From positions 62,001-126,000 of the forward strand of contig OY282455.1 of assembly GCA_958296195.1 (NCBI GenBank): 64,000 bases of DNA, read 5' to 3'. Of the stretch, positions 26,007 through 34,404 are shown piece after piece. The notes below the pieces were generated by a model. That model ran no database searches. It saw nothing but the letters and a program-made list of their open reading frames with translations, and was not told the DNA's origin. A program made the position numbers and the translations under genes. Within the stretch, counting starts at the first letter, position 1, and every line of letters starts with the position of its first letter. This DNA is from an uncultured Pseudomonadales bacterium (GTDB taxonomy: Bacteria; Pseudomonadota; Gammaproteobacteria; Pseudomonadales; Azotimanducaceae).

Positions 26007-29000
26007 GGTGCAGCCCGCCCTAAGGGGTCCAGCAGATGCAAATTGACCTCCGGCTCAACATCCCGCAGGGAGCGGTTGGCGCGAAACTTGCGGTGGTCTT
26101 CGGACTCGAAATTCCTGTCCAGCATCTCCCGCAGCAGGGGCTGCCGGGACTGCTTCAGTTCATGCCTTTGGTACTGCACCGCGACGCTGTTGCCATGATA
26201 GTCCGCGATGATCCGGCCCCAGGCGTCCAGCAGATCGACCACTCGTTCATGGATGCTGGCCAGCGCTTCTTCGCGCTCCGCTTCAGTGGCAAACGGCTGT
26301 TTGTTGATCCGTTCTTGGAGCGCCTGCACAAGTTGGCGCTCCAACTGTGGGCGGACCTCGGCAACCCTTTCCGCACCTTCCGGCGGCGTCAGCTTGCCTT
26401 CGGTGTGGCGGGCCAGCCCCACCAGAACGCCGGCGAAGCCCCGGTCTAGAGCGCGGGCGGAGAAGGGCGTGACGCTGGAAACCTCCACGGAGCGATAGAA
26501 GGTTTCGTGGTAGTGGCGGAACCGTTCGTAATGGGAACGATCACGGGGCTTGTGCGCATTCAGCAGGGTGACCACCAGCCCAGGACGCTGATCGTCCCGC
26601 CCCACCCGGCTGGTGGCTTGGATGTACTCCGCATGGGCTTTCGGTTGGCCTTGAACCACCATCAGGCCCAATCGGGGGATGTCCAGGCCCACGGAGATCA
26701 TGTTGGTGGCGATGGCGCAATCGACCCGCCGCTTTTCGTGGAAGGCGCACTCCAGCCTTTGCCGCGCCTCGGCCACCCGGTCGGTGGAGACGCGGGAGGT
26801 CAGCTCCAACACCTCGGAGAAGGTTCGGCGGTCCCGGAACAGGCCCCGTTCTTCGCCGATGCGCTTGCGCTCGCCGTACTCCTTGAGAGTGTTTTGCACT
26901 TCCTCCTCCAAAACGCGACGGGCGCCGCCGAGTTCGCGCAGGCTGTTGAAGTAGCCAAGCACGGTCATGTAAGGGTCGGCGGGGTTGTCGTGGTTTTTGT
27001 GTCCGCCAGTTTCCCGAAAGGCCCGCTCCGCCGCACCCATCAGCGCCAGCCAAACCTTGCGCATGACCAGTTTGGGGCTGCGCCCCGGGGCGGCGATGCC
27101 GAGATAGCGGCGTCCCGGAGTCTCTTCCGCCGGAAGGGTGCGGGCAAAGAAAGAATCCCGCCGGTCCGGCCCCGGTGGCGGGAAAATCTGGGTTTGCGGC
27201 CGGCCGAACAGGGCTTGAATCTGCTCTTGGGCGCGGCGTACGGTAGCGGTGGAGGCGACGATCTTGGGCCGCGCCACCGCGCCGGCTAGGCCACCCATGC
27301 ACAGCGCTTCAATGGCGGTTTCGTACAGACCCACCATGGTGCCGAGCGGGCCTGAAATTAGATGCAGCTCGTCTTGGATGATGAGGTCCGGCGGCGGCAG
27401 CGGACGCTTGAGGCGTTGGCCCCTGCTTGGTTCCGCCGCACCATAAAAGCCTTGTGCATCGTAGCGCTCCGCGCCGCCGAGCAGCTTTCCGGTTTCCGCC
27501 ACCCAGGGCAGGGAGGCGAACTTATCGACAGTGGCGATGAGGAAGGCCGGCAGGCGGCGGTAGATCGGCTCATCCACCGCCAGAATGGGCAAGGACCGTT
27601 CGCCGCTGAAGTCGCACTCGAAGTTGGCGCAGGCCACCCGCAACTCCTTGGGCGCATCGTCGTTGGGCAGCAGGTGAAAGGAATCCGGCGTGAACTTGGT
27701 TGCGCACCAAGGACAATTCTCCAACGGAATGGGCGAGGGCTTGCCGTTGGGGTTCGCCTTGAACTGCCGGGTCTTGGCCCGCGCCGAGTCTGATCTTTGT
27801 TCGCCCCGCTTGCCCATAAGGTTGGGCGTGGCCGCCTTGCCCACCCAAAGGCCGATCTCGAAGGGCCATTCGCCGTAGCGTTCGGTGTTGGCTGTGCGCT
27901 CCAGTTCCAAGGCGCAGACCAATCCGGCGGCCCGAGCGAGTTGATCCAAGGTCAGCAAGCGTAGGGTGTAGCGCATGATGACGCTGACGCCGGCCCCTTG
28001 CCGTCCGTCCAGCTCGGGGTTGCGCAGTCGGCGCAGCACCATCGCCATGGCGGCCAACCCTAGGTACGCCTCCGTCTTGCCGCCGCCGGTGGGGAAGAAC
28101 AACAGGTCCACGGTTTCCCGATGCGGGTCGGAAGGGTCCGCGATGCCGGGCAGGTTCAGCAGGATGAAGGCGAGTTGGAAGGCCCGCCAGCGGGGTGGTT
28201 GCTCGGTGAACTGTTCGGGCAGCCTTTGCCGCAGCGCCCGCGCCACGGCGCGGTTGGCGAGCCGGAAGGCATCCAAGGCGTCGACGTCATTCGTAAGCAC
28301 ATTGATGCCGCGCTCTATCCGCTCCTCGGCGAGGGTGGCCAAGCGCAGCAGTTCCTCTGCGGTTTCGCGCCGCGCTCCGGTGAGCATGGAAACGTCGTTG
28401 CGCCGGGACTCGACCCAGGCGCGGTACTCCGCTGCCAAGGGGTGCAGGGCGGCCTGTGCGGCTGGTCCGTCGGCCAGTGCGCCAAGCGCATCCATGCCAA
28501 GCTCCGCGCCGGGCACCGGCATGGTTTCCGTCTTCTCAACTTCGGCGCTGGGAACCCAGGCGGTGCGCAGCCGCCGGCAGACGCCATCGACGAGTTCCCA
28601 ATCCGCCGAAACACCGTGGCCCGTGGCGTATTCCGGTGTGTCCGCGTAGTGCAGGTCCGCGACCCGTTCATCCCAATCCCCCTCCCGCGCCCTGCGCAGA
28701 TTGGGCCGGGGCACGAATGCTTGATCGCCACGCACGTCAATTTCGGCTTGGAAGGCGAAGGCAAGGTCCGGGTTGTCCGCCTGCGGCTCGCGACGGTTCA
28801 CCAGAAAAATGGACACCGCCCGCGTTCCGTCGGGAATTCCGGCCAGACCTTCGGTGTTGATGGACCGTTGCTCCACATGCAGGCAAAGACCGTTGGAATC
28901 CGGGATGGGCAGATCGGCGGCTTGGGCGATGGATATCTGCAAAGTCCTTGCGTTCGGGTGCCGCTGCCACACCTTAACGGCCTTGCCGTCGCCGCCCTCA

Positions 29001-29398
29001 ATCTCCGATGGCTCATAGTCGCCCCAGCGCACGGTCACGTCCAGGGTTTGCGCCTGCTCCGCAACCAGGAAACTCAACCCCATGGATGACGGGAAGAAGC
29101 CCCGTTTGGCGGCCTTCCGCTCCTCCGAAGACTCCTCCGCCAAGCCACCGGATTCGGGCGTTTCGTCAAGGTCTTCGTCGCTATCCGCGTCGGTATAGTG
29201 TTCGGGCCGCGCACCGGAAGGAACGAGAAAGCCGGTTAAGTACCAGTTCGACGGGCGAACCCAGCCGGGCAGGCGTTCCTCCGCCAGTTCGTAGCCAGCC
29301 CAAGGGCCGATGAGGTCTAGGTTCAGGGCTTCGGCTAGGCGGGCGCGGACTTGCAGGGCGTTGGAAGGCGCGTTTGGTTGGGCCTCCGGGGTGCTCAT
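26003..29398 (-). CDS. drmA: DISARM helicase DrmA
   Basis: 1131-residue superfamily 2 helicase, the DISARM core ATPase. The N-terminal region has the family-specific RPSNWYLTGFLVP near residue 50 and an acidic stretch after it. Helicase motifs are LFFPTGGGKTEAYLG (Walker A, about 430), LIIQDELHLISGPLG (a DE-x-H box variant, about 676), VASTATVR (about 715) and NMISVGLDIP...QATSRVGRD (motifs V-VI, about 910-945). The protein should translocate along DNA and act with DrmB. Both ends overlap neighbours by 4 bp (orf242 upstream, drmB downstream), a tight three-gene operon. Confidence 0.92.
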   Translation of the reverse strand: MSTPEAQPNAPSNALQVRARLAEALNLDLIGPWAGYELAEERLPGWVRPSNWYLTGFLVPSGARPEHYTDADSDEDLDETPESGGLAEESSEERKAAKRGFFPSSMGLSFLVAEQAQTLDVTVRWGDYEPSEIEGGDGKAVKVWQRHPNARTLQISIAQAADLPIPDSNGLCLHVEQRSINTEGLAGIPDGTRAVSIFLVNRREPQADNPDLAFAFQAEIDVRGDQAFVPRPNLRRAREGDWDERVADLHYADTPEYATGHGVSADWELVDGVCRRLRTAWVPSAEVEKTETMPVPGAELGMDALGALADGPAAQAALHPLAAEYRAWVESRRNDVSMLTGARRETAEELLRLATLAEERIERGINVLTNDVDALDAFRLANRAVARALRQRLPEQFTEQPPRWRAFQLAFILLNLPGIADPSDPHRETVDLLFFPTGGGKTEAYLGLAAMAMVLRRLRNPELDGRQGAGVSVIMRYTLRLLTLDQLARAAGLVCALELERTANTERYGEWPFEIGLWVGKAATPNLMGKRGEQRSDSARAKTRQFKANPNGKPSPIPLENCPWCATKFTPDSFHLLPNDDAPKELRVACANFECDFSGERSLPILAVDEPIYRRLPAFLIATVDKFASLPWVAETGKLLGGAERYDAQGFYGAAEPSRGQRLKRPLPPPDLIIQDELHLISGPLGTMVGLYETAIEALCMGGLAGAVARPKIVASTATVRRAQEQIQALFGRPQTQIFPPPGPDRRDSFFARTLPAEETPGRRYLGIAAPGRSPKLVMRKVWLALMGAAERAFRETGGHKNHDNPADPYMTVLGYFNSLRELGGARRVLEEEVQNTLKEYGERKRIGEERGLFRDRRTFSEVLELTSRVSTDRVAEARQRLECAFHEKRRVDCAIATNMISVGLDIPRLGLMVVQGQPKAHAEYIQATSRVGRDDQRPGLVVTLLNAHKPRDRSHYERFRHYHETFYRSVEVSSVTPFSARALDRGFAGVLVGLARHTEGKLTPPEGAERVAEVRPQLERQLVQALQERINKQPFATEAEREEALASIHERVVDLLDAWGRIIADYHGNSVAVQYQRHELKQSRQPLLREMLDRNFESEDHRKFRANRSLRDVEPEVNLHLLDPLGRAAP

Positions 29399-30123
29399 GC
29401 AGGGCTTTCCGAGCCGAAATCCCAGCCTTCCTGGTTCTTCCAGCCGCTGCCCTTTACTTCCCGAAGGCGTTTCACAACTTGGCTTAGGGGCGCATCGTCG
29501 AGCAATTCGAACCTACTGATGTCGAAGCGCTTCAATAACCATCGTCCATCTTCATCGCGCTCCCAACGCCCATCGCCCCAAACTCGCAGCGTTCCTTGGT
29601 AGAGGTGGCGCGCCAACTGTCGCGCCATGTCTCGGGTGGCATTGCAAATGTGGATGGTGGTGCGGTCTTGGAGGTGCACGGGCACGGTGTCGTCCTTGCC
29701 GCCGACGCGAATTAGCATTCCATCGAAAGCGCACTGCTGCCTAAAGGGGCCGAAGGTGCGCGGTTGGTGCTGCTTGCATCCGGGGAAGTGGATGATTTCG
29801 TGGCCGCCAGCCTCCCGAAGGCTTCCGCTGGCGTTGTCCTTGGCGAGGCGCAGGTTAATTGCCTTGAGTGGTTCGGCGACATCGGCGGGTGCGCCGTTTT
29901 GGCTGACGATGCGCAGACGCTCCCGAACAGCGGGACCAACTTCCAGGTCCACATGCTGAACCAGCACCGCGCTGCCCGCTTCAAGGCCGTCGAAATGCAC
30001 ATGGTCAGCGTGGCCGAAGAGGCGAGCCAAGTCCGCCATGTACTCGACCAGCCGCGCCATCGGCAAACTGCCTAGGTCGTAAGCGTCAATAGCGAACCGA
30101 TAGGTGTATTGAGGGTCGCTCAT
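29395..30123 (-). CDS. Unknown protein translationally coupled to DrmA
   Basis: 242-residue soluble protein without a domain I recognise. Visible are AIDAYDLGSLPMARLVEYMADLARLFG at 10-36, a mixed alpha/beta middle and a conserved-looking TIHICNATRDMARQLARHLYQG at about 167-188 followed by a Trp-rich turn. The last 4 bp overlap the drmA start, so it is the first gene of the drmA-drmB operon and probably part of the system. It is not the PLD protein DrmC: no HxK motif is present. The opening resembles small adaptor or effector-immunity folds only loosely. The IS element sits 109 bp upstream and may have cut the operon from its promoter. Confidence 0.6.
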   Translation of the reverse strand: MSDPQYTYRFAIDAYDLGSLPMARLVEYMADLARLFGHADHVHFDGLEAGSAVLVQHVDLEVGPAVRERLRIVSQNGAPADVAEPLKAINLRLAKDNASGSLREAGGHEIIHFPGCKQHQPRTFGPFRQQCAFDGMLIRVGGKDDTVPVHLQDRTTIHICNATRDMARQLARHLYQGTLRVWGDGRWERDEDGRWLLKRFDISRFELLDDAPLSQVVKRLREVKGSGWKNQEGWDFGSESPA

Positions 30124-30215
30124 GGCTGCGGGTCGGTTGATGGCCCTTTTTGACGGCCGGATAGGGCCTAGTCTATCTAGGAATCGGCGCTATGCGCCAG
30201 CTTGAAAACCACCTT

Positions 30216-30231
30216 GCTATTCAGAGACCCG
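30216..30231. repeat. 16-bp target-site duplication, left
   Basis: GCTATTCAGAGACCCG directly precedes the IS left end (TGTTAAGAAC) and is repeated exactly after the right end at 31749. Sixteen bases is long for a target duplication but normal for the IS1202-type elements. Confidence 0.9.
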
Positions 30232-31748
30232 TGTTAAGAACAAATAAAGTGTCCGCTTTAAGAACACAGGAACTGTCCGGTTTTACTGTCGCCCGGTTTG
30301 ACAACCGGAGCGCATTGACATGGGCAAGGCGAGCTTGGCTCAGGAGAAGCGGGACATGGTGTTCGAGGAGGTTTACGGGGTTTGGACGGAGCGTCGGCTG
30401 ACGCAGGAGGATGCGGCGGAGCTTTTGGGGGTTTGCCCCCGGACGTTCCGGCGCTGGGCGGAGCGCTACGAGGGGGACGGGATCGACGGTCTTCGTGACC
30501 GGCGGCTGTCGGGGGCGTCGCACCGCGCGGCGCCGGTGGACGAGGTGATGCGGATGGTGGATCGGTACCGGACGCGGCATGAGGGCTGGAGCGTGAGGCA
30601 CTTTTACTCCTGGTACCGCCGCGACGGCGGTGAGCGCAGCTATGGCTGGGTGAAGGACAAGCTTCAGCAGGCGGGCGCCGTGCCCAGGTCGAAGGGCCGG
30701 GGCAGGCACCGCAAGCGTCGGGAGCGGGCGCCTTGGCCGGGGATGCTGCTGCATCAGGACGGCAGCAGCCACGAGTGGGTTGAGGGCCGGCGTTGGGACC
30801 TGATCGTGACGATGGACGACGCGACGAGCGAGCACCACTCGATGTTCCTGTGCGAGGAGGAGGGGCTGTGGAGCAGCTTTCGGGGCGTTCGGGAGACGAT
30901 CGGGGCCAAGGGCCTGTTCTGCTCGCTTTACACGGACCGGGGCTCGCACTACTGGACGACGCCGGAGGCGGGCGGGAAGGTGGACCGGGAGAACCCGACG
31001 CAGTTCGGCCGGGCGATGGCCCGTCTGGGGATCGAGATGATCCCGGCCTACTCGCCGGAGGCGCGGGGGCGCTCGGAGCGGGCGTTCGGCACCCACCAAG
31101 GCCGGCTGCCGAAGGAGTTGGCGCTGGCCGGGGCGACGGACCTGGAGTCCGCCAACCGCTACCTGGCGGAGGTCTGCATGCCGGCCTTCAACGCGGAGTT
31201 CGCGCAGCCGGCGCGGGATTCGGGTTCGGCGTTCGTGCCCTGCCGGGACCCGGCGGCGCTGGACGACGTCCTGTGCGAGGTTCACGAGCGCACCGTGGGC
31301 CGGGACAACTGCGTGAGGTTCGAGGGGCTGGCCCTGCAGTTGCCGGCGGACCGGCATCGGCCCCACTACGCGAAGGTCAGGGTGAAGGTCCGCCGCCACG
31401 CCGACGGCACGCTGTCGGTCTGGCACGGCCCCCGCCGACTGGCCAAGTACGGTCCCAAGGGCGAGCCGGCGGCGGACGGCGAACTGGCCGCCGCCGCGTA
31501 GCGCCATGCCGAACGGTGCGCCCCCGATCCAGCCGCCGCCGGGCTTTGCGCCTCGGACTGCGGTCGCTGCGCTCCCTTCGCCCGAGGCGCAAAGCCCGAC
31601 TGAAACCCGAACGGCGCCGGCTTCAAGCGCCGGCCGTCCGGATGCAAACTTGCGCTGCGGGAAGCGCCAAAGCCTTGCCCGCGCCCACCGCAGCCAAACC
31701 GGACAGTTTATTTGTTCTAAAACCGGACACTTCTATTTGTTGCTAACA
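30232..31748 (+). mobile_element. IS1202/ISNCY-type insertion sequence
   Basis: Intact 1517-bp element. It begins TGTTAAGAACAAATA and ends with the inverted counterpart (TATTTGTTGCTAACA), with imperfect terminal repeats of roughly 50 bp. Each end carries two subterminal copies of a TGTCCGSTTT motif (left 30249-30259 and 30273-30283; right mirrored in 31696-31735), probable transposase sites. It holds one transposase gene and a 247-bp non-coding GC-rich tail. Exact 16-bp duplications flank it, so insertion is recent. It lies between the vapBC pair and the drmA operon. Confidence 0.9.
30320..31501 (+). CDS. IS1202/ISNCY-family DDE transposase
   Basis: 393-residue transposase. An N-terminal helix-turn-helix (LTQEDAAELLGVCPRTFRRW, about 22-45) recognises the ends. 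The DDE core has Asp in LLHQDGSSHEW (about 147), Asp in LYTDRGSHYW (about 205) and Glu in YSPEARGRSERAFGTHQGR (about 253). The C-terminal region is typical of this IS group. Length and motifs are complete, so the element is potentially active. It is transcribed away from the drmA operon and toward vapBC. Confidence 0.92.
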   Translation: MGKASLAQEKRDMVFEEVYGVWTERRLTQEDAAELLGVCPRTFRRWAERYEGDGIDGLRDRRLSGASHRAAPVDEVMRMVDRYRTRHEGWSVRHFYSWYRRDGGERSYGWVKDKLQQAGAVPRSKGRGRHRKRRERAPWPGMLLHQDGSSHEWVEGRRWDLIVTMDDATSEHHSMFLCEEEGLWSSFRGVRETIGAKGLFCSLYTDRGSHYWTTPEAGGKVDRENPTQFGRAMARLGIEMIPAYSPEARGRSERAFGTHQGRLPKELALAGATDLESANRYLAEVCMPAFNAEFAQPARDSGSAFVPCRDPAALDDVLCEVHERTVGRDNCVRFEGLALQLPADRHRPHYAKVRVKVRRHADGTLSVWHGPRRLAKYGPKGEPAADGELAAAA

Positions 31749-31764
31749 GCTATTCAGAGACCCG
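31749..31764. repeat. 16-bp target-site duplication, right
   Basis: Exact repeat of 30216-30231 immediately after the IS right end. Joining the two copies restores the pre-insertion sequence CCTT-target-TTGCC. Confidence 0.9.
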
Positions 31765-31828
31765 TTGCCTTGGGCTACCGGATGCCTTACGATTCGCGCC
31801 GTTAGACTTTCTTGGTAAGGACTCAGGC

Positions 31829-32086
31829 ATGGAGACGGCGAAGATCACCAGCAAGGGCCAGATTACGATCCCGAAGCAAGTGCGCGTGAGGCTAGCAGTG
31901 GGGCCGGGCGATCAACTGGCCTTTGAGTTTGACGAGCGCGGCCTTCTGCGTGTGGCGCCGGTGCGTAGCCCTCTACCGGCATTGCGCGGCTTTCTGGCGC
32001 AGGATGCTGCAGGGCGAAAGCTGGACTGCGAGCAGATCGACGACACGATTCGGCAGCGGATGCGAAGAAAGTACGGCTCGTCGTGA
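31829..32086 (+). CDS. vapB: VapB-type AbrB antitoxin
   Basis: 85-residue antitoxin with an N-terminal SpoVT/AbrB swapped-hairpin DNA-binding domain (AKITSKGQITIPKQVRVRLAVGPGDQL, residues 3-30) and a C-terminal tail that should block the VapC active site. A Shine-Dalgarno-like AAGGACTCAGG precedes the ATG. It overlaps vapC by 4 bp. A broken duplicate of its first 25-30 codons lies at 32591. Confidence 0.85.
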   Translation: METAKITSKGQITIPKQVRVRLAVGPGDQLAFEFDERGLLRVAPVRSPLPALRGFLAQDAAGRKLDCEQIDDTIRQRMRRKYGSS

Positions 32087-32484
32087 TCGCGTTGGACACC
32101 AACGTATTGCTGCGCCTGTTGTTAAACGATGATCTTCAGCAGGCGCGGCAGGCGCAGGCTATCGTCGATCGCGCTGTTGGCTTGGGGGAGGCCGTTTTGT
32201 TGCCAGATGTCGTGCTCTGCGAGGTTGAGTGGGTATTGTCATCCGCCTACAACCTCCCGCGAGCACGCATCGCCCGGGCTCTGCGCCGGCTTCTCGAGGG
32301 AACCGAATTCACATTCGTCAACCGCGCCGCCGTGAACGCGGCCTTGGACAGCTATGCGCATGGCAAAGCGGAGTTCTCAGATTACTTGATCGGCGCGACC
32401 GCAAAGGCCGCCGGCGCGACAACCACATTCACATTCGATCGTGATCTGCGCCGTGGCGAGGACTTCACCTTGGTGCAAGGCTAA
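32083..32484 (+). CDS. vapC: VapC PIN-domain ribonuclease toxin
   Basis: 133-residue PIN-domain RNase, the toxin partner of the AbrB antitoxin. Acidic metal ligands are visible: Asp5 (ALDTNVLLR), Glu in CEVEWVL near 46, Asp in FSDYLIG near 100 and Asp in FDRDL near 119. Relatives cleave tRNA or rRNA. Start is GTG at 32083 inside the vapB stop. Addiction by this pair may stabilise the surrounding defence island (inference). Confidence 0.88.
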   Translation: MIALDTNVLLRLLLNDDLQQARQAQAIVDRAVGLGEAVLLPDVVLCEVEWVLSSAYNLPRARIARALRRLLEGTEFTFVNRAAVNAALDSYAHGKAEFSDYLIGATAKAAGATTTFTFDRDLRRGEDFTLVQG

Positions 32485-32590
32485 TTGCTCCGGCCGCGCC
32501 CTAGGCTGCGGTTAGCGCCTACCCCGCCCGCTAAGCGCTGGCTGGGTCCTAAGGCTCACGCCGTTGCTTGGTCGTAGCAAGGACTCAGGT

Positions 32591-32680
32591 ATGGAGACGG
32601 CGAAAATCACCAGCAAGGGGCAGATCACAGTCCCGACGCAGGTTCGTGTGAGGCCGGCAGTGGAGCTGGATCGGCCTCTT
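32591..32680 (+). pseudogene. Truncated second vapB copy
   Basis: ATGGAGACGGCGAAAATCAC opens a near-copy of vapB (METAKITSKGQITVPTQVRVR) that loses homology after about 28 codons, where the 3' end of the convergent TIR-like gene begins. The upstream CAAGGACTCAGG is shared too. It marks a junction where the Abi/TM/TIR segment meets the vapBC region. Confidence 0.75.
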
Positions 32681-32684
32681 GGCA

Positions 32685-33128
32685 TCAGTGCCCCGCATTT
32701 TTGGCAGCCTTTTCTATCCAGTCACCCATATTCTCGTATCCATTGTCCCTGTTCCAGAAATAGAAAGGGTAGCCTTCCGGTATCCTGCCACACCTATTAC
32801 TGGTGTCGCCATCTAAATCTTTGATTTTGCTGACATCAATGCCAAGCAAGCCGTTGCCTCGCTCTTCGCTTTGCTCAATTTCATACTGAACGTATTTGCT
32901 ATCGCAAGTGTGAGATCCCACCAACACAACGGTGACGGAAGTGCCTTTAAGTTGCCCCCTGATCCACTTTTTGATGGTTGCATCGCCGCCCTTCTTTACC
33001 TTCTCAAAGTCGGCAGAATCCGAGAAGCCCGCTGCCTCTTTGCCTTGTGTCACCCAGCTATTTCGAACGACCATTGCTCGAGAGACGTCGTGCCCGTATT
33101 CGAAGCTGAAAAAAACTCTGCGTGTCAT
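32685..33128 (-). CDS. TIR-like (MTH538/DUF1863) signalling protein
   Basis: 147-residue protein of the DUF1863/MTH538 TIR-like family, the fold of Thoeris ThsB. It opens RRVFFSFEYGHDVSRAMVVRNSW and continues with a STVTVVLVGSHTCDSKYVQYEIEQS type strand-helix core and a Trp/Tyr-rich end. ThsB-type proteins sense phage and make a nucleotide second messenger from NAD+; whether this one does is inference. The start at 33128 is set by the 4-bp ATGA overlap with the membrane-protein gene; the longer open frame upstream lies inside that gene. Base composition is AT-richer than drmMI. Confidence 0.75.
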   Translation of the reverse strand: MTRRVFFSFEYGHDVSRAMVVRNSWVTQGKEAAGFSDSADFEKVKKGGDATIKKWIRGQLKGTSVTVVLVGSHTCDSKYVQYEIEQSEERGNGLLGIDVSKIKDLDGDTSNRCGRIPEGYPFYFWNRDNGYENMGDWIEKAAKNAGH

Positions 33129-33547
33129 TTTATGTCTCCTTGAATTCTGACAATCATTGCTAGGCCCACTGCGAGGGCTCCTAGCGTAAAGTAGAAAGTC
33201 AGTAGTGTAATCGAGAACGTCGCGCATATCCAGCTTCGTTTGCTGTCCGTTCTGTATGCATTGGTTTTCATTGAAAAATCAACGTCTTCATCTTCCTTTA
33301 ACTGACGTACATGGTCGTACAGCGCTCGGAACAGGCGCTCCTGCCAGAGGAAGTAGCCATCAAGGCCCCAGAATACTACCACGGGGACAGTGACGATGAG
33401 CGAGGCGTCTAAGCGCTTTTCACGGGCCAACAGTACCAGAATGGCGGCTACTAGCACCACACTCCAGCCCTTAATCTGGAAGGAGTTGGTTGCTAGGCGG
33501 TTGATGGTGCCTTGGATGAGGCCCAAATGCCTGAATTTGGCGTCCAT
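33125..33547 (-). CDS. Small membrane protein coupled to TIR-like gene
   Basis: 140-residue protein with three probable membrane segments: about 28-42 (VVLVAAILVLLA), 50-66 (SLIVTVPVVVFWGLDGYFLW) and 108-134 (ATFSITLLTFYF...ALAVGLAMIV). Between them is a conserved-looking charged loop ERLFRALYDHVRQLKEDED. Small membrane proteins beginning DAKFRHLGLIQ are, from memory, frequent partners of DUF1863 TIR-like proteins and resemble SLATT-type effectors. It may be the membrane-disrupting effector triggered by the TIR product. It overlaps the TIR gene by 4 bp and follows the Abi gene after 3 bp. Confidence 0.65.
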   Translation of the reverse strand: MDAKFRHLGLIQGTINRLATNSFQIKGWSVVLVAAILVLLAREKRLDASLIVTVPVVVFWGLDGYFLWQERLFRALYDHVRQLKEDEDVDFSMKTNAYRTDSKRSWICATFSITLLTFYFTLGALAVGLAMIVRIQGDIK

Positions 33548-33550
33548 GGT

Positions 33551-34387
33551 CTAGCTGGGATCCTTGGCAACGCGATGTGTCTTTCTGTGCTCCCAGACCT
33601 CTAGTAGGAAGAGGACTAGCGCGTGGGCGGAGTTGACCGCTAATCGGGCGTGGCGAGGTTCGACACGGTAGGAAGACCGTCCTCTGCCATGCGCTGAGCT
33701 ACTCTTGTTCCTCAAGAAGGTCATGCCGTCAACCACCGACGCTAGACCGCCGAGGATGCGCTTGAGGTTTTCGTCCATTTTCTCCGCAGGGTGAACTTTC
33801 AGGTGCGTTTGAACCACTTGCCATAGAGTCTTGGCACCAAGTTTGGTTGGTTTCTGCAAATTCTCGTCCTCAATGTAGACGTTGCAGAAAGCCTCGAAGA
33901 TGGAACACGCCGCAGTTATGGATGCCGCTGGGTCGGATTCGATGGAATCCAATGCCCGATCGAATTCAATCTTCAGTGACAGAATATCTTTGGAGCGAAT
34001 GATCGCATTGAGCTCCTTCGTCGCAGGACTAGATGACGCGCCAATTATTCGTCCTTGGTAATAGTGGAGGCCATATTCTGCGAGCTTTTGTTCAATCTCA
34101 GAGCTTTTGCAGAGGTAGATTGGTTCATCGGAATTCCGCCACGCTTCCATGGATTCGGCTAAGATCTTCCCAAGGACAGCAAAGGCATCTATATCAGGGT
34201 CTTGGTTTGCCCGCTTGAGCCAATATGTGCATTTTTCAACACAGTTTCCTTGGGGAGGGTCGCCAGGAGCCCCAGCTTCGTAGAAAAGTGCATTGAGAAG
34301 CGAATGGCTGTCATAGGTATCGCCAAGAATGCGACCGACAACGCTGCAAACCGCCATTGGGATTTCATTGTGAGTTTCGGAAGGCAT
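33551..34387 (-). CDS. Abi_C-like (HEPN-type) abortive infection protein
   Basis: 278-residue protein whose C-terminal half fits the abortive-infection C-terminal domain. Its helical segment SITAACSIFEAFCNVYIEDE is followed by FLRNKSSSAHGRG near 235-247, an R-x6-H motif as in HEPN ribonucleases. The N-terminal half is helical and unassigned. Expected role: RNA cleavage leading to growth arrest after infection; this is inference from the motif. It starts 17 bp after the drmMI stop and ends 3 bp before the membrane-protein gene, so it is in the drmMI operon. Its composition is lower in GC than drmMI, suggesting separate acquisition. Confidence 0.65.
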   Translation of the reverse strand: MPSETHNEIPMAVCSVVGRILGDTYDSHSLLNALFYEAGAPGDPPQGNCVEKCTYWLKRANQDPDIDAFAVLGKILAESMEAWRNSDEPIYLCKSSEIEQKLAEYGLHYYQGRIIGASSSPATKELNAIIRSKDILSLKIEFDRALDSIESDPAASITAACSIFEAFCNVYIEDENLQKPTKLGAKTLWQVVQTHLKVHPAEKMDENLKRILGGLASVVDGMTFLRNKSSSAHGRGRSSYRVEPRHARLAVNSAHALVLFLLEVWEHRKTHRVAKDPS

Positions 34388-34404
34388 GGTTTTCTTTCTG
34401 GTAT

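Noticed and set aside
29395-30123. Assigning orf242 as DrmC
   Set aside because: DrmC has a phospholipase D HxK signature, and none is present in this sequence.
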